From positions 112,246,542 through 112,310,541 of the forward strand of contig OW240917.1 of assembly GCA_933207985.1 (NCBI GenBank): a DNA stretch of 64,000 nucleotides, read 5' to 3'. Position numbers and translations under genes: made by a program. Source of the DNA: Pelobates cultripes. Lineage: Eukaryota > Chordata > Amphibia > Anura > Pelobatidae. This document shows, in pieces, positions 1-10,559 of the stretch. Every line of letters begins with the position of its first letter. The first letter of the stretch is position 1. A model generated the notes under the pieces. That model saw only the letters and a list, made by a program, of their open reading frames with translations. It searched no databases and was not told the DNA's origin.

Positions 1-104
1 TTGAATCGTCAATCTGTACTCCATCAATACCATTCACATCCTTTTGCCACCTCAACCTTAAATTCGCTTACAAACTCTTAAACTTATACCCACCTGCAGA
101 CATA

Positions 105-1667
105 CAGGGAGTGCAGAATTATTAGGCAAGTTGTATTTTTGAGGATTAATTTTATTATTGAACAACAACCATGTTCTCAATGAACCCAAAAAACTCATTA
201 ATATCAAAGCTGAATATTTTTGGAAGTAGTTTTTAGTTTGTTTTTAGTTATAGCTATGTTAGGGGGATATCTGTGTGTGCAGGTGACTATTACTGTGCAT
301 AATTATTAGGCAACTTAACAAAAAACAAATATATACCCATTTCAATTATTTAGTATTACCAGTGAAACCAATATAACATCTCAACATTCACAAATATACA
401 TTTCTGACATTCAAAAACAAAACAAAAACAAATCAGTGACCAATATAGCCACCTTTCTTTGCAAGGACACTCAAAAGCCTGCCATCCATGGATTCTGTCA
501 GTGTTTTGATCTGTTCACCATCAACATTGCGTGCAGCAGCAACCACAGCCTCCCAGACACTGTTCAGAGAGGTGTACTGTTTTCCCTCCTTGTAAATCTC
601 ACATTTGATGATGGACCACAGGTTCTCAATGGAGTTCAGATCAGGTGAACAAGGAGGCCATGTCATTAGATTTTCTTCTTTTATACCCTTTCTTGCCAGC
701 CACGCTGTGGAGTACTTGGACGCGTGTGATGGAGCATTGTCCTGCATGAAAATCATGTTTTTCTTGAAGGATGCAGACTTCTTCCTGTACCACTGCTTGA
801 AGAAGGTGTCTTCCAGGAACTTGCAGTAGGACTGGGAGTTGAGCTTGACTCCATCCTCAACCCGAAAAGGCCCCACAAGCTCATCTTTGATGATACCAGC
901 CCAAACCAGTACTCCACCTCCACCTTGCTGGCGTCTGAGTCGGACTGGAGCTCTCTGCCCTTTACCAATCCAGCCACGGGCCCATCCATCTGGCCCATCA
1001 AGACTCACTCTCATTTCATCAGTCCATAAAACCTTAGAAAAATCAGTCTTGAGATATTTCTTGGCCCAGTCTTGACGTTTCAGCTTGTGTGTCTTGTTCA
1101 GTGGTGGTCGTCTTTCAGCCTTTCTTACCTTGGCCATGTCTCTGAGTATTGCACACCTTGTGCTTTTGGGCACTCCAGTGATGTTGCAGCTCTGAAATAT
1201 GGCCAAACTGGTGGCAAGTGGCATCGTGGCAGCTGCACGCTTGACTTTTCTCAGTTCATGGGCAGTTATTTTGCGCCTTGGTTTTTCCACACGCTTCTTG
1301 CGACCCTGTTGACTATTTTGAATGAAACGCTTGATTGTTCGATGATCACGCTTCAGAAGCTTTGCAATTTTAAGAGTGCTGCATCCCTCTGCAAGATATC
1401 TCACTATTTTTGACTTTTCTGAGCCTGTCAAGTCCTTCTTTTGACCTATTTTGCCAAAGGAAAGGAAGTTGCCTAATAATTATGCACACCTGATATAGGG
1501 TGTTGATGTCATTAGACCACACCCCTTCTCATTACAGAGATGCACATCACCTAATATGCTTAATTGGTAGTAGGCTTTCGAGCCTATACAGCTTGGAGTA
1601 AGACAACATGCATAAAGAGGATGATGTGGTCAAAATACTCATTTGCCTAATAATTCTGCACTCCCTG
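105..1667 (-). mobile_element. Complete Tc1/mariner transposon, TRT-like (DD37E)
   Basis: The element is bounded by near-perfect terminal inverted repeats beginning CAGGGAGTGCAG at the left and ending CTGCACTCCCTG at the right. Each end is flanked by a TA dinucleotide (103-104 and 1668-1669), the target duplication expected for Tc1/mariner. A second, inner pair of inverted motifs (TGCATAATTATTAGGCAAC near 297-315 and its complement near 1468-1486) gives a double-repeat arrangement resembling the IR/DR ends of some Tc1-like elements. The length of 1563 bp fits a full-length autonomous copy. It encodes one uninterrupted transposase on the minus strand. It appears to have inserted in sequence that continues on both sides. 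The TRT assignment rests on catalytic spacing and the intact ends, not on a database match. Confidence 0.93.
433..1431 (-). CDS. Tc1-like transposase, DD37E
   Basis: This 332-residue protein would bind the terminal repeats and catalyse cut-and-paste transposition in the nucleus. The N-terminal half carries paired helix-turn-helix features (about residues 1-110) with a basic GRKKR/KPRRK linker. The catalytic triad is visible as D138 (LWTDE), D231 (MQDNAPSH) and E269 (PDLNSIENLW). There are 37 residues between the second aspartate and the glutamate, three more than the 34 of classical Tc1 and Sleeping Beauty. The GGGG-containing segment near residue 170 and the WPPCSPDLN block are typical of the family. 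The length is normal and no stop or frameshift is present, so the copy may be recently inserted. The methionine used gives the full HTH region. Whether the protein is active cannot be judged from one copy. Confidence 0.93.
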   Translation of the reverse strand: MTGSEKSKIVRYLAEGCSTLKIAKLLKRDHRTIKRFIQNSQQGRKKRVEKPRRKITAHELRKVKRAAATMPLATSLAIFQSCNITGVPKSTRCAILRDMAKVRKAERRPPLNKTHKLKRQDWAKKYLKTDFSKVLWTDEMRVSLDGPDGWARGWIGKGQRAPVRLRRQQGGGGVLVWAGIIKDELVGPFRVEDGVKLNSQSYCKFLEDTFFKQWYRKKSASFKKNMIFMQDNAPSHASKYSTAWLARKGIKEENLMTWPPCSPDLNSIENLWSIIKCEIYKEGKQYTSLNSVWEAVVAAARNVDGEQIKTLTESMDGRLLSVLAKKGGYIGH

Positions 1668-2021
1668 TATACCTACATACTATCAACAATAAATGGTGCC
1701 CGGTCAACATACTAGACCAATTTGTCCTACACTCAAAGGACTACACAGGCATGCGCTCTATTTTAAGGTTACACGTTAAGCATTCACTACATCAAATTAT
1801 ATCATAAAAATCTGATACGACCCTCCATCATATTCAGGTCAATCTTCTAGAATAAGCACTGCTTCTGCAGCCTTTAGTAAACATCCCTACGCGCATCATA
1901 AACTGGGAATCGTCTACATACTCCAGACATCCCTCAAATGGAGAGGGAACTGAGGCAGGCATTTAAAGTACTGGTTATGCAATGTCAACACATATTAATA
2001 ATTAAACTGTTAAACATTTTG

Positions 2022-2330
2022 CCCTCTTTTACAGGCCTACCCGAACGTCGGTTTTGGCACACCACAATCGACTTGTACAACCACTACTATAACTCGGCTT
2101 ATTGTCCCAGACTACAAATGAAAAGGCGGAGCCTGTATTTGTGGGAGGGGTTTGTCAGGCCTATAAATTCACAGGCCTCCCCTTCCTCTGGGCCAAGACT
2201 TCCTGGTTCAGCCCACCCACCGCTTCTTTTATTAAGCATTCACTTAGTGGGCCCTCTTTTACAGGCCTACCCAAACTTTGGTTTCGGCACACCACCACTA
2301 GTGTAACTCTGCTTATTGTCCCCAACTACA
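2022..2330 (+). repeat. Ngaro-like split direct repeat (B1-A2-B2)
   Basis: Two direct copies of an ~80-95 bp sequence starting CCCTCTTTTACAGGCCTACC and containing GGCACACCAC lie at about 2022-2117 and 2251-2330. Between them is a segment with the motif CCTGTATTTGTGGGAGG. The same GTTTGGCCTG-TATTTGTGGGAGG motif starts the element at 28046 and the repeat at 14186. This B1-A2-B2 order is the 3' organisation known for Ngaro-type tyrosine-recombinase retrotransposons. No recombinase coding sequence could be read immediately upstream, so this is a terminal-repeat remnant. An AT-rich simple repeat follows. Confidence 0.5.
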
Positions 2331-2427
2331 AATATATATATAAATATATATAAATACCAAAAGATAAGTCCTGCGCTCACCTCCATCACTCCTGGGTGGC
2401 AACAATGACCACAGTACACACCAGCCC

Positions 2428-2743
2428 CAATATATATAGTAAAAACCAAAGAAATGTATATTTAGACAAATGGAGGTAATTTAGTTACTCCAATGGCCAT
2501 TGGAAGGAATGCCCGCCTGCCAACTTTAAGGCAGAACCCCCTAGGTGGGTCTTACACTGACCTTTCACCTTGCTTCCTTGAGCTTCTGGCAAAGATATCT
2601 CTAATGAGACAGAGGGGGGTCTGCCTTGACGTTGGCCATTGGTGTAACTAAATTACCTCCATTTGTTTAAATATACATAGGGATTTAGGAGAGAGCGCAG
2701 GTAACTTTTTCTTTGGTTTTTACTATATGTATTGGGGGTATAA
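2428..2743. repeat. Imperfect inverted repeat, ~75-110 bp arms
   Basis: The segment around 2430-2503 (AGTAAAAACCAAAGAAA, then AAATGGAGGTAATTTAGTTAC, then AATGGCCATTGG) reappears as its reverse complement around 2632-2741, with a ~30-bp insertion in the right arm. About 130 bp separate the arms. No coding sequence is seen inside. Such arms could be ends of a non-autonomous DNA transposon or inverted pseudo-LTRs. Confidence 0.6.
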
Positions 2744-3239
2744 AGCACTCTGGACTATTAATTGATGTAAGGAATCTTTATCTTTAGCTATCCCCCATAT
2801 ATTGGCCACCACTAATAAAGACTGTTATTTAGGGGGTTCCCTTGTTAAAGATTTCATTTAGTCAGAGGTTAGCCTAAGGGCTTTAGACTTAATATACTGG
2901 ACTAGTGATGTCCCAAACGGTTCGCTGGCGAATAGTTCCTGGCGAACATCGCTTGTTCGCGTTCGCCACGGACGGCAAACATATGCGCTGTTCGGTCCGC
3001 CCCCTATTCGTCATCATTGAGTAAACTTTGACCCTGTACCTCACAGTCAGCAGACACATTTCAGCCAATCAGCAGCAGACCCTCCCTCCCACCTCCTGGA
3101 CAGCATCCGTTTTACATTCATTGTGAAGCTGCATTCTTAGTGAGAGGAGGGACAGTGTAGCTGCTGCTGATTTGATAGGAAATTGATAGCTAGGCTAGTG
3201 TATTCAGTGTCCACTACAGTCCTGAAGGACTCATCTGAT

Positions 3240-3720
3240 CTCTCTGACCTCACTACCCCCACACCCTCAGCCTCACTACCCCCACACCACCCCCAGCCTC
3301 ACTACCCCCCACACCACCCTCAGCCCCCATACCACCCTCAGCCTCACTACCCCCCACACCCTCAGCCTCACTAGCCCCCACACCNNNNNNNNNNNNNNNN
3401 NNNNNNNNNNNNNNNNNNNNNNNNNNNNNNNNNNNNNNNNNNNNNNNNNNNNNNNNNNNNNNNNNNNNNNNNNNNNNNNNNNNNTTCTCACATTACCCCC
3501 ATCCTCCTTCTCACATTACCCCATCCTCCTTCTCACATTACCTTCCCTCCTCTTTCTCACATTACCTTCCCTCCTCCTTCTCACATTACCCCCCTCCTCC
3601 TTCTCACATTACACCTCCTCCTCCTTCTCACATTACACCTCCTCACTCTCACATTACCATCACCTCCCTGTCACCATCACCTCCCTGTCACCATCACCCG
3701 CCTCTCCTTCTCACCATCAC
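3240..3720. repeat. Pyrimidine-rich minisatellite with assembly gap
   Basis: Tandem repeats of CACTACCCCC/CACCCTCAGCCT units (3240-3384) give way, after 100 N (3385-3484), to TTCTCACATTACC-CCTCCTCC units of about 24 bp. The gap is likely caused by the repeat. Proline-rich translations of this region are not genes. Confidence 0.85.
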
Positions 3721-3958
3721 CCCTCCCATACACACAACACACTTCAAGCAGCTACCCCATACTCATAGGGTCTCAGACAAAATGCAAACATGCTCACAGA
3801 GACATACATTCACACACAAGGATACTCTCTGTCAGACACACTCTCAGGCACATACACAGGTAAACTGTGCATCAATGTGTATATGTGACACTTTTTTGTT
3901 AGTGGGGCCTCATGTTTGAGTTTCGCCTAAGGCCTCATAAAGTCTAGAGCCACCTCTG

Positions 3959-4330
3959 GGTGTCCCAATAGCTTGCATTTAAAAAAATAAATAAAACTTT
4001 TTTGACTGTAATATAATAGCAGTCAGTTTCCTTCACGAGTGTGCATTTCAGGGCCTGCCCAGTGCCACCACTCACTCACTGGTGTCACAATAGCTTGCAT
4101 TTAAAAAAAAATAAAACATTTTTGACTGTCACATAATAGCAGTCAGTTTCCTTCACGAGTGTGCGTTTCAGGGCCTGCCCAGTGCCACCACTCACTCACT
4201 GGTGTCCCAATAGCTTGCAATAAAAAAAAAAAAAAAAACTTTTCGGACTGAAATATAATAGCAGTCAGTTTCCTTCACGCGTGTGCATTTCAGGGCCTGC
4301 CAGGGCACAGTGTCACACCAGTGCAACTCA
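3959..4330. repeat. ~120-bp tandem repeat array
   Basis: Units starting GTGTCCCAATAGCTTGCA, then a poly-A tract, then GACTGTAATATAATAGCAGTCAG and a CACTCACT end, begin near 3960, 4081 and 4201. A diverged unit follows at 4321. Reverse-complement versions make up most of 15597-16310, showing that the array is part of the dispersed element. Confidence 0.8.
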
Positions 4331-5030
4331 TATCTAGTAAAAAAAAAATAATAAAATTTTGACTGTAATAGAGTGAATAGCAGTTAGTTGTCTGCAAGCG
4401 TGTGTGTCAGGCCTACAGCGTCTACTCTGCCAACTTCTGCCACTGCACAGTGCCACTCATATCTGTTGTCACAGTAGCTTGCACGCATAGTACCACTAAT
4501 CGAAAAAAAAATGACAGGCAGAGGCAGACCACCCTGCAGGGGCCGTCGTGGTGCTATGATTCCCTTTGGCCCTAGAATAATGTCCAGTGTTCAGAGGCCA
4601 TGTACCCTGAACTCGAGAAGTTGGTGGGGGTGGGAGGCTGGGTGGAGGGTGGGGTGGGAGCTGATGGGGAGGGTGGGTGAGGGTGGCGATGCTGGTGGGG
4701 GTGGGAAGGCTGAGAGGTGAAGCTGGTAGGGGGTGGGCTTCGGGTGGTAAAGGGCTGAGGAGTGAGGCCAGTGGGGGGCGGGGGAGCTGGTGGGGAGGCT
4801 GAGGTGGTGAGGAGCTGGTGGAGGGTGGGGGAGGCTCCTGGGGGAGGCTGAGGTGAGGCTAGTGGTGGAGGCTGAGGGTGGTGAGGCTGGTGGGGGGGTG
4901 GGGAGGCTGGTGGGGGGAGGCTGAGGGTGGTGAGGGAGCCTACCTTCTCTACCCTGGTGGTCCAGTGGCCACTTCTTCCGGTCTGCAGCTCCGCAGAGCT
5001 GCCGACCGTGTAATATTGCGAGACTATCAG

Positions 5031-5083
5031 AGCATTGCCGTGGTAACCCGCGGCAACGCTCTGATTGGCCAATTCTCGCGAGA
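5031..5083. promoter_or_regulatory. CpG-rich promoter-like module, unit 1
   Basis: Within about 50 bp there is an RFX X-box-like site (TTGCCGTGGTAAC, 5035-5047), a back-to-back ATTGG/CCAAT pair (ATTGGCCAAT, 5064-5073) and a perfect TCTCGCGAGA palindrome (5074-5083). The last is a known vertebrate CpG-island promoter motif bound by BANP, and CCAAT boxes recruit NF-Y. The combination is seen directly; promoter activity is inference. Confidence 0.5.
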
Positions 5084-6087
5084 CACATGGTCTGCAGCTC
5101 TGCTCACTGCTCACCTGTGTCTGCGATGGTGGCCGGGCAGCCAGGAGGGGCCTCGCACAGTCTGCCATAAGGCGCCTAAACCGCCTAATTAGAGAGCCGC
5201 CTCTGTTTGCGGTGCGTTAAACGGGGAGTTTGGTCTGTCCCAACTCACTGGTGTCCCAAAAGCTTGCAATAAAAAAAAAAAAAAAAACTTTTCGGACTGA
5301 AATATAATAGCAGTCAGTTTCCTTCACGCGTGTGCATTTCAGGGCCTGCCAGGGCACAGTGTCACACCAGTGCAACTCATATCTAGTAAAAAAAATAATA
5401 ATAAAATTTTGACTGTAATAGAGTGAATAGCAGTTAGTTGTCTGCAAGCGTGTGTCAGGCCTACAGCGTCTACTCTGCCAACTTCTGCCACTGCACAGTG
5501 CCACTCATATCTGTTGTCACAGTAGCTTGCACGCATAGTACCACTAATCGAAAAAAAAATGACAGGCAGAGGCAGACCACCCTGCAGGGGCCGTCGTGGT
5601 GCTATGATTCCCTTTGGCCCTAGAATAATGCCCAGTGTTCAGAGGCCATGTACCCTGAACTCGAAAAGTTGGTGGGGGGTGGGAAGGCTGAGGGGGGAGC
5701 TGGGTGGAGGTGGTGAGGCTGGTGGGGGTGGGTGAGGGTGGCTGCTGGTGGGGGGTGGGAAGGCTGAGGGGGCAGAGGCTGTGGGGCTGAGGGCGGTGGG
5801 AGGCTGAGGGTAGTGAGGCTGGTGGGGGGTGGGAGGCTGGTGGGAAGGTTAAGGGTGGTGAGGCTGGTGGCGGGGTGGGAAGGCTGAGGGTGGTGAGGCT
5901 GAGGGTGGTGAGGCTGGTGGGGGGGAGGCTGAGGGTGGTGAGGCTGGTGGGGGGGTGGGGAGGCTGGTGGGGGGAGGCTGAGGGTGGTGAGGGAGCCTAC
6001 CTTCTCTACCCTGGTGGTCCAGTGGCCACTTCTTCCGGTCTGCAGCTCCGCAGAGCTGCCGACCGTGTAATATTGCGAGACTATCAG

Positions 6088-6140
6088 AGCATTGCCGTGG
6101 TAACCCGCGGCAACGCTCTGATTGGCCAATTCTCGCGAGA
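6088..6140. promoter_or_regulatory. CpG-rich promoter-like module, unit 2
   Basis: This is the second copy of the module, with the X-box-like site, ATTGGCCAAT (6121-6130) and TCTCGCGAGA (6131-6140) all conserved. Conservation in both duplicated units may reflect recent duplication rather than selection. Confidence 0.5.
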
Positions 6141-6676
6141 CACATGGTCTGCAGCTCTGCTCACTGCTCACCTGTGTCTGCGATGGTGGCCGGGCAGCCA
6201 GGAGGGGCCTCGCACAGTCTGCCATAAGGCGCCTAAACTGCCTAATTAGAGAGCCGCCTCTGTTTGCGGTGCGTTAAACGGGGAGTTTGGTCTGTCACTA
6301 TGAAGCGGGCGTAACCCTTACACTACCTGATCGATACAACATCATATCTGATGTTTTAAAGCACGTTATTCCAAACAATTTAGGAATGTTAGGTGATTTA
6401 TGCCCTTTATTGATTAAAACCAGACTCTGCATCAACTATGTAATTTTCCATGGGAGTTTTGCCATGGATCCCCCTCCGGCATGCCACAGTCCAGGTGTTA
6501 GTCCCCTTGAAACAACGTTTCCATCACTATTGTGGCCAGAAAGAGTTCCTGTGGGTTTTAAAATTCAACTGCCTATTGAAGTCTATGGCGGTTCGCCCGG
6601 TTCGCCCGTTCGCGAACATTTGTGCAAGTTCGCGTTCGCCATTCGCGAACCGAAAATTTTATGTTCGCGACATCAC

Positions 6677-7019
6677 TATTCAATTGCAATAAAGAATAGT
6701 ACAGAATAGCATTCATTTTAGTGTAGCATCAGCGGTATTTGTGGACACATGGATAAAGCTGCACATTAAGCTAATAAAAATAATACAATTGTGGCTTTTT
6801 AAATTAACTTCTGCAAATGGCTTTTTTAAGTAAAAAAAAAAAAAAAGAGAAGCTAAATAAGGTTGAGTCTGGTGAACACTAGCAGTGAAATTGTATTCAC
6901 AATATAAAATATGCCCGTTGCTGACCACTACCCTTAGGTTTTGGCCCCAATTGGATGAAATGGCATCTATTCTACTCTGACTGCGAAACTGAGAATCAAT
7001 GGACAACTGCCCGACTCAG
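6677..7019. other. No gene seen
   Basis: The stretch is AT-rich with a poly-A tract near 6831. No repeat end or coding signal could be identified. Confidence 0.5.
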
Positions 7020-8155
7020 TACAAATCAGAAACGGCACGAGTAAGGGGTGCCCTCTCTCACCTATACTCTTGATTTTAATTATGGAACCCTTTCTGCAGG
7101 GCATTTGAGACCACTCAGCCATTCACGGCTTCCAAGTCTAGTAACAGGAATTAAAAATCTCTGCCTTTGCAGATGATCTCCTATTTACCATCACTGATCC
7201 GACCATGTGTGCACGTGGTCACGTATTATGAATTTAAAAGATATCTCTCCAATCCATCACCTCTATACCCGCTCACACACAATCCTAAATTTCTGCCAGG
7301 CCTCCAAACACACTTCTTTCACTCCTTTCCTCCAACCCAGGAGATGAGATGCTCTATAGTAGCACAAGACATGATCACACCACTATGTACACTCTGCAGA
7401 ACAGAACGTCCTACAAATCTACAACATATCTGCTACGCTCAATTATCTCACTTTATACGGACGGACCCATGCCTCCTACAAGGCTCCCGCCCACACTCAC
7501 CATTCGAAACTTACTGCATCACCCAAACATCTGTCCAACTTTACAAACTTCTTCACAACACCCATAAGGACCAACTACCCTCCTTCACAACCTCTTGGGC
7601 CCTAGAGCTGAACGTTATACTTCCCCCACTAGAGTGGCAAAAAATCTTCACGTATGCACACCTCCTCTATAGGCACCAGTATACAAGAAAGCTCATACAA
7701 GAGGATTTCCAGGTGGCATTACTCCCCAACAAAAATTCATACATTTTTCTTAACAGTACAAGATGTGTGCTGGAGGTGTGCCCAGCCCAAGGGTACTTCA
7801 GCCCATGTTTGGTGGTTATGTCCAGTCATCCAAATCTACTACAAGAGAATGGTTTTAATGATCACCTCTATAACAGGTCTTCAGATCCCACACACACCTA
7901 AAACATTACTATTTTTCCTACAACCTCACCCGCCCCAAATAACACAACAAACACTTGTAAACCATCTGATCATGGGTTCAAACTTGTTAATCCCGATCAA
8001 ATGGAAAAATTCTGCAGCCCCTTTCATTAGGGAATGGGTCCTGAAGGTGGAATCTATTTGAATAACGGAGGAACTTGAAGCCTTGTCCTCGAATAAATAC
8101 AGCTTCTTCACCGCAGTCTGGGAACCCTGGTTCCACTTCTTGCAACATTAAGGTG
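7020..8155 (+). pseudogene. Tx1/L1-type LINE ORF2 fragment
   Basis: The fragment holds the 3' part of a non-LTR retrotransposon polymerase. A GxSxGCPLSP-like RT block appears at about 7030-7060 and the catalytic FADD is at 7166-7177 (FADDLLFT). A large deletion or divergence follows, then a C-terminal region with the block CWRCAQPKGTSAHVWWLCP near 7760-7830, typical of the cysteine/tryptophan-rich C-terminus of Tx1/L1 ORF2 proteins. The reading frame changes at least once around 7740 and several stops occur earlier, so it is dead. The two readable pieces are about 244 and 135 codons. The 5' end, endonuclease and fingers are missing. It is related to the fragment at 49480-51086. Confidence 0.7.
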
Positions 8156-9205
8156 TCAAAAATCTCCCCTCCATTTCCCCATCCCTCCCCTTAACTATTA
8201 ATTACTATCTAGAGTCCCTTCGGACCAACTCAATTCCGTCCCCACCACACTGGTTCCAACATTTAGCCCTACATGATAATATATAATTACAATGTATGTT
8301 TGATGCTATTGTATTTGGTTGCAATGTATTTTGTTCTGCTCATACCATATGAGTGGCATACACCAGTGGCCACAGCTAAAATACTTGTTGCACCTATATC
8401 TACCCACCTCCTACCTATGAGGAAAATTCATATCTCTGTAAACACTATATATAACGGGTGTGACGTTCAAATGGCCCTCACCAGTGTAAAATGTTCACCT
8501 ATAACCTAGTGATATCCCTCATCACTTCAGAATCTCATACTTTACCTGAATGTATAACGCAAATAACAAAGTGTTGCAATGTATATTTCCAAAATGGTTT
8601 CTTACTCCTTAGTGTACGCTATACATTATCGAATCACCTACTATTCATTGTTACACAAATGTACAGATTTAATGATCAAAATGAAGATAAAAATAAAATG
8701 TACAAATTTTTTTTTTTTAAATCTATGACCAAAATGCAGAAAAGAAAGAACTATTTAATGTAAATTGGAACCCCAACGTCAGACAGATATTCGAGAAAGA
8801 ATAAAAATAATTCCCCCCCCCCATAAAAAAATATGCTCCCATAGAAAGCTATGGAAAAGGAATATAAATTTATTCTCCCCAAAACCCCAAAAAAGGGCTG
8901 GAAAAAATCTGATATCTCGAGACACAGTTATAATGTTCTATAGTGTCAATGAAAGATCTAAGAGAAGTCAAATATAATCTACTTGAAAATATGAATGAAT
9001 ATACTTTTCAGTAGGCAAAGGCTTGAAGAGAAACTGCTTTAACCCAATTGCAAAATAGGAACAAAATATTGCTGATAAAACAATTCAAGCTATGTAATAG
9101 CTATGCTTGAAATAGATAATAAAAATAGAGACTTTGCCAGTATACTATTTATGCCAACCTCTCTTTTCTGTCTGCATGGATAACAGATTCCTGAAAGATA
9201 GCTGT
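8156..9205. other. LINE 3' flank and AT-rich sequence
   Basis: The first few hundred bases may be the 3' UTR of the preceding LINE. The rest is AT-rich with poly-T (8708), poly-C (8813) and poly-A tracts. Short ORFs here show no recognisable protein features. Confidence 0.4.
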
Positions 9206-9352
9206 ATAGGATAATAATCAATTACAACTAAGCCAATTAGAAGAAGGGTAGACATATTGAAAAATAGTCAGTTACAATTAAGCCAAGAAGAAGAGAGATA
9301 GATAAACAAAAAAAATAACCAATTACAATTAAGCCAAGGAGAAGAGGGATTA
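9206..9352. repeat. Short tandem repeat, three ~55-bp units
   Basis: The block AATYACAAYTAAGCCAA followed by a purine-rich GAAGAAG stretch occurs three times in direct orientation (near 9218, 9275 and 9324), each with small changes. Confidence 0.7.
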
Positions 9353-9749
9353 AGACATGTCTTAAATGAAGATGTGACTAAAATACATATGAGTTTATAT
9401 TTATATTTAATTGTAAAGTAGAGTTACGGATTGAATAGCATCCCACAAGTGTTTATTAGCTCAAATTTAAATGGCAAAGGAAAGAATTGGAAGATGCAAA
9501 AAAAAAAAAAACCCAGATTTTTATTCTTGATCCAAAGTGCCTCCTTGTTCTGTTCTTCGTATGCTTCTTCATCTATCTCTTGTTCATTTTTGTAAGGGAA
9601 ATTTTCATACTTCTAAATACAAAATATCTGGCTGTCATTTTTCCCCTTCATCTCTCTCTTGGATATATCTACAGATCACTTAAAAACACTGAATTTAAGT
9701 TTCATTGTGATCAGTAAGTCCCACGTTATAATGCAATTTGGTTTCAGTC

Positions 9750-9957
9750 TTTCCTTTATATAACTGTATTCTGTTCAGATATTTAAACAGCAACTGGATG
9801 AATACTTGCAAAAACATAATATTTAGGGATATCATTTTTAATTTGTGGGGTAATAACTTCTTGATCCAATGCGACATCTGACTGCGACAGATGCGAGGAA
9901 GGCTGAACTTGATGGACACATGTCTATTTCCAGCCTATATAACTATGTAACTATAAC
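9750..9957 (+). mobile_element. CR1-type LINE 3' end
   Basis: The sequence contains CAGCAACTGGATGAATACTT, CTTCTTGATCCAA, GGCTGAACTTGATGGACA and a tail of TATGTAAC-like repeats. The same order occurs at 41520-41659 and 41660-41959, identifying the 3' end of one LINE family. The 5' part, including RT, is absent, as is usual for 5'-truncated insertions. Confidence 0.75.
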
Positions 9958-10559
9958 AACTAAATCCCCAGGAGAATGTTATGTATTTCATGAATGAAGA
10001 ATGGTGGATAGTGTTTGTATATATGCAATGAATATTGCAGAAACATTTCACTGGCAATAGCAGCGTTATTATTTTATTCTGAAAGTGTTCTCTGCATTAG
10101 AACATTTATACAATGAGATAGCATTAGAAGACAAAGTAGCTATTGTAAAATGTGAAATTTGTTTATTAGATTTCAGAAACATCTTGGTAATTCTGTAAAG
10201 ACAGAGGGCAATTCAGTTTACACAGTCATTCCCACAAACATTACATAAACACTCAGTAATATATAATGATAATTTTTTAGGTTCTAAACTGGCATCTCCT
10301 TTTTTTGGGTATACAGATGCCGCATGCCTCCCAACTTTCCCGATTGTGGTGGGACAGTCCCAATTTTTGGGCCCTGTCCAGCCATCCCAAATGTCACATC
10401 ATAAGAAGCACCCTAGCTATGTTCAGAGCACTAGGACCCTTCCTTCAGAAAGCACTGAATAAGTGGCTGACCTGACATGATAGGCAAGCAGCCTGGCATG
10501 TATTAACCTTTATACCTGTCAGTATACGGGCAAAGCTTTCCCATTCTGGGCATGTCCAC

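Larger units (their letters stand above)
4194..6296. repeat. Tandem duplication, two ~1.05-kb units
   Basis: Unit 1 (4194-5241) and unit 2 (5242-6296) share the same order: poly-A repeat, a short ATGACAGGCAGAGGCAG block, a G-rich GGTGAGGCTGGTGGGGG minisatellite that differs in length, a CpG-rich module, and the end GCGTTAAACGGGGAGTTTGG. Outside the minisatellite the units differ at only a few positions by eye, which suggests a recent duplication or a correctly assembled local amplification. Confidence 0.85.
2905..6676. mobile_element. Large non-autonomous TA-flanked element with GTTCGC-rich ends
   Basis: The left end reads GTGATGTC followed by a GTTCGC/GCGAAC-rich stretch. The right end is GCGAAC-rich and finishes GACATCAC, so the termini are inverted, with TA on both outer sides. 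Inside are three or more ~120-bp tandem repeats (from 3959), a C-rich minisatellite interrupted by an assembly gap, and a direct duplication of about 1.05 kb. No transposase-like ORF is present; proline-rich ORFs here are products of the minisatellite. A second copy in opposite orientation ends at 16676 with the same motif and TA flank. The superfamily is unknown to me. It is probably mobilised in trans by a TA-targeting transposase. Confidence 0.7.

Noticed and set aside
4572..6225. Proline-rich proteins of 165-201 residues on the minus strand, duplicated
   Set aside because: They are translations of the G-rich minisatellite and the duplicated repeat unit, with two overlapping frames equally open, so composition explains them.
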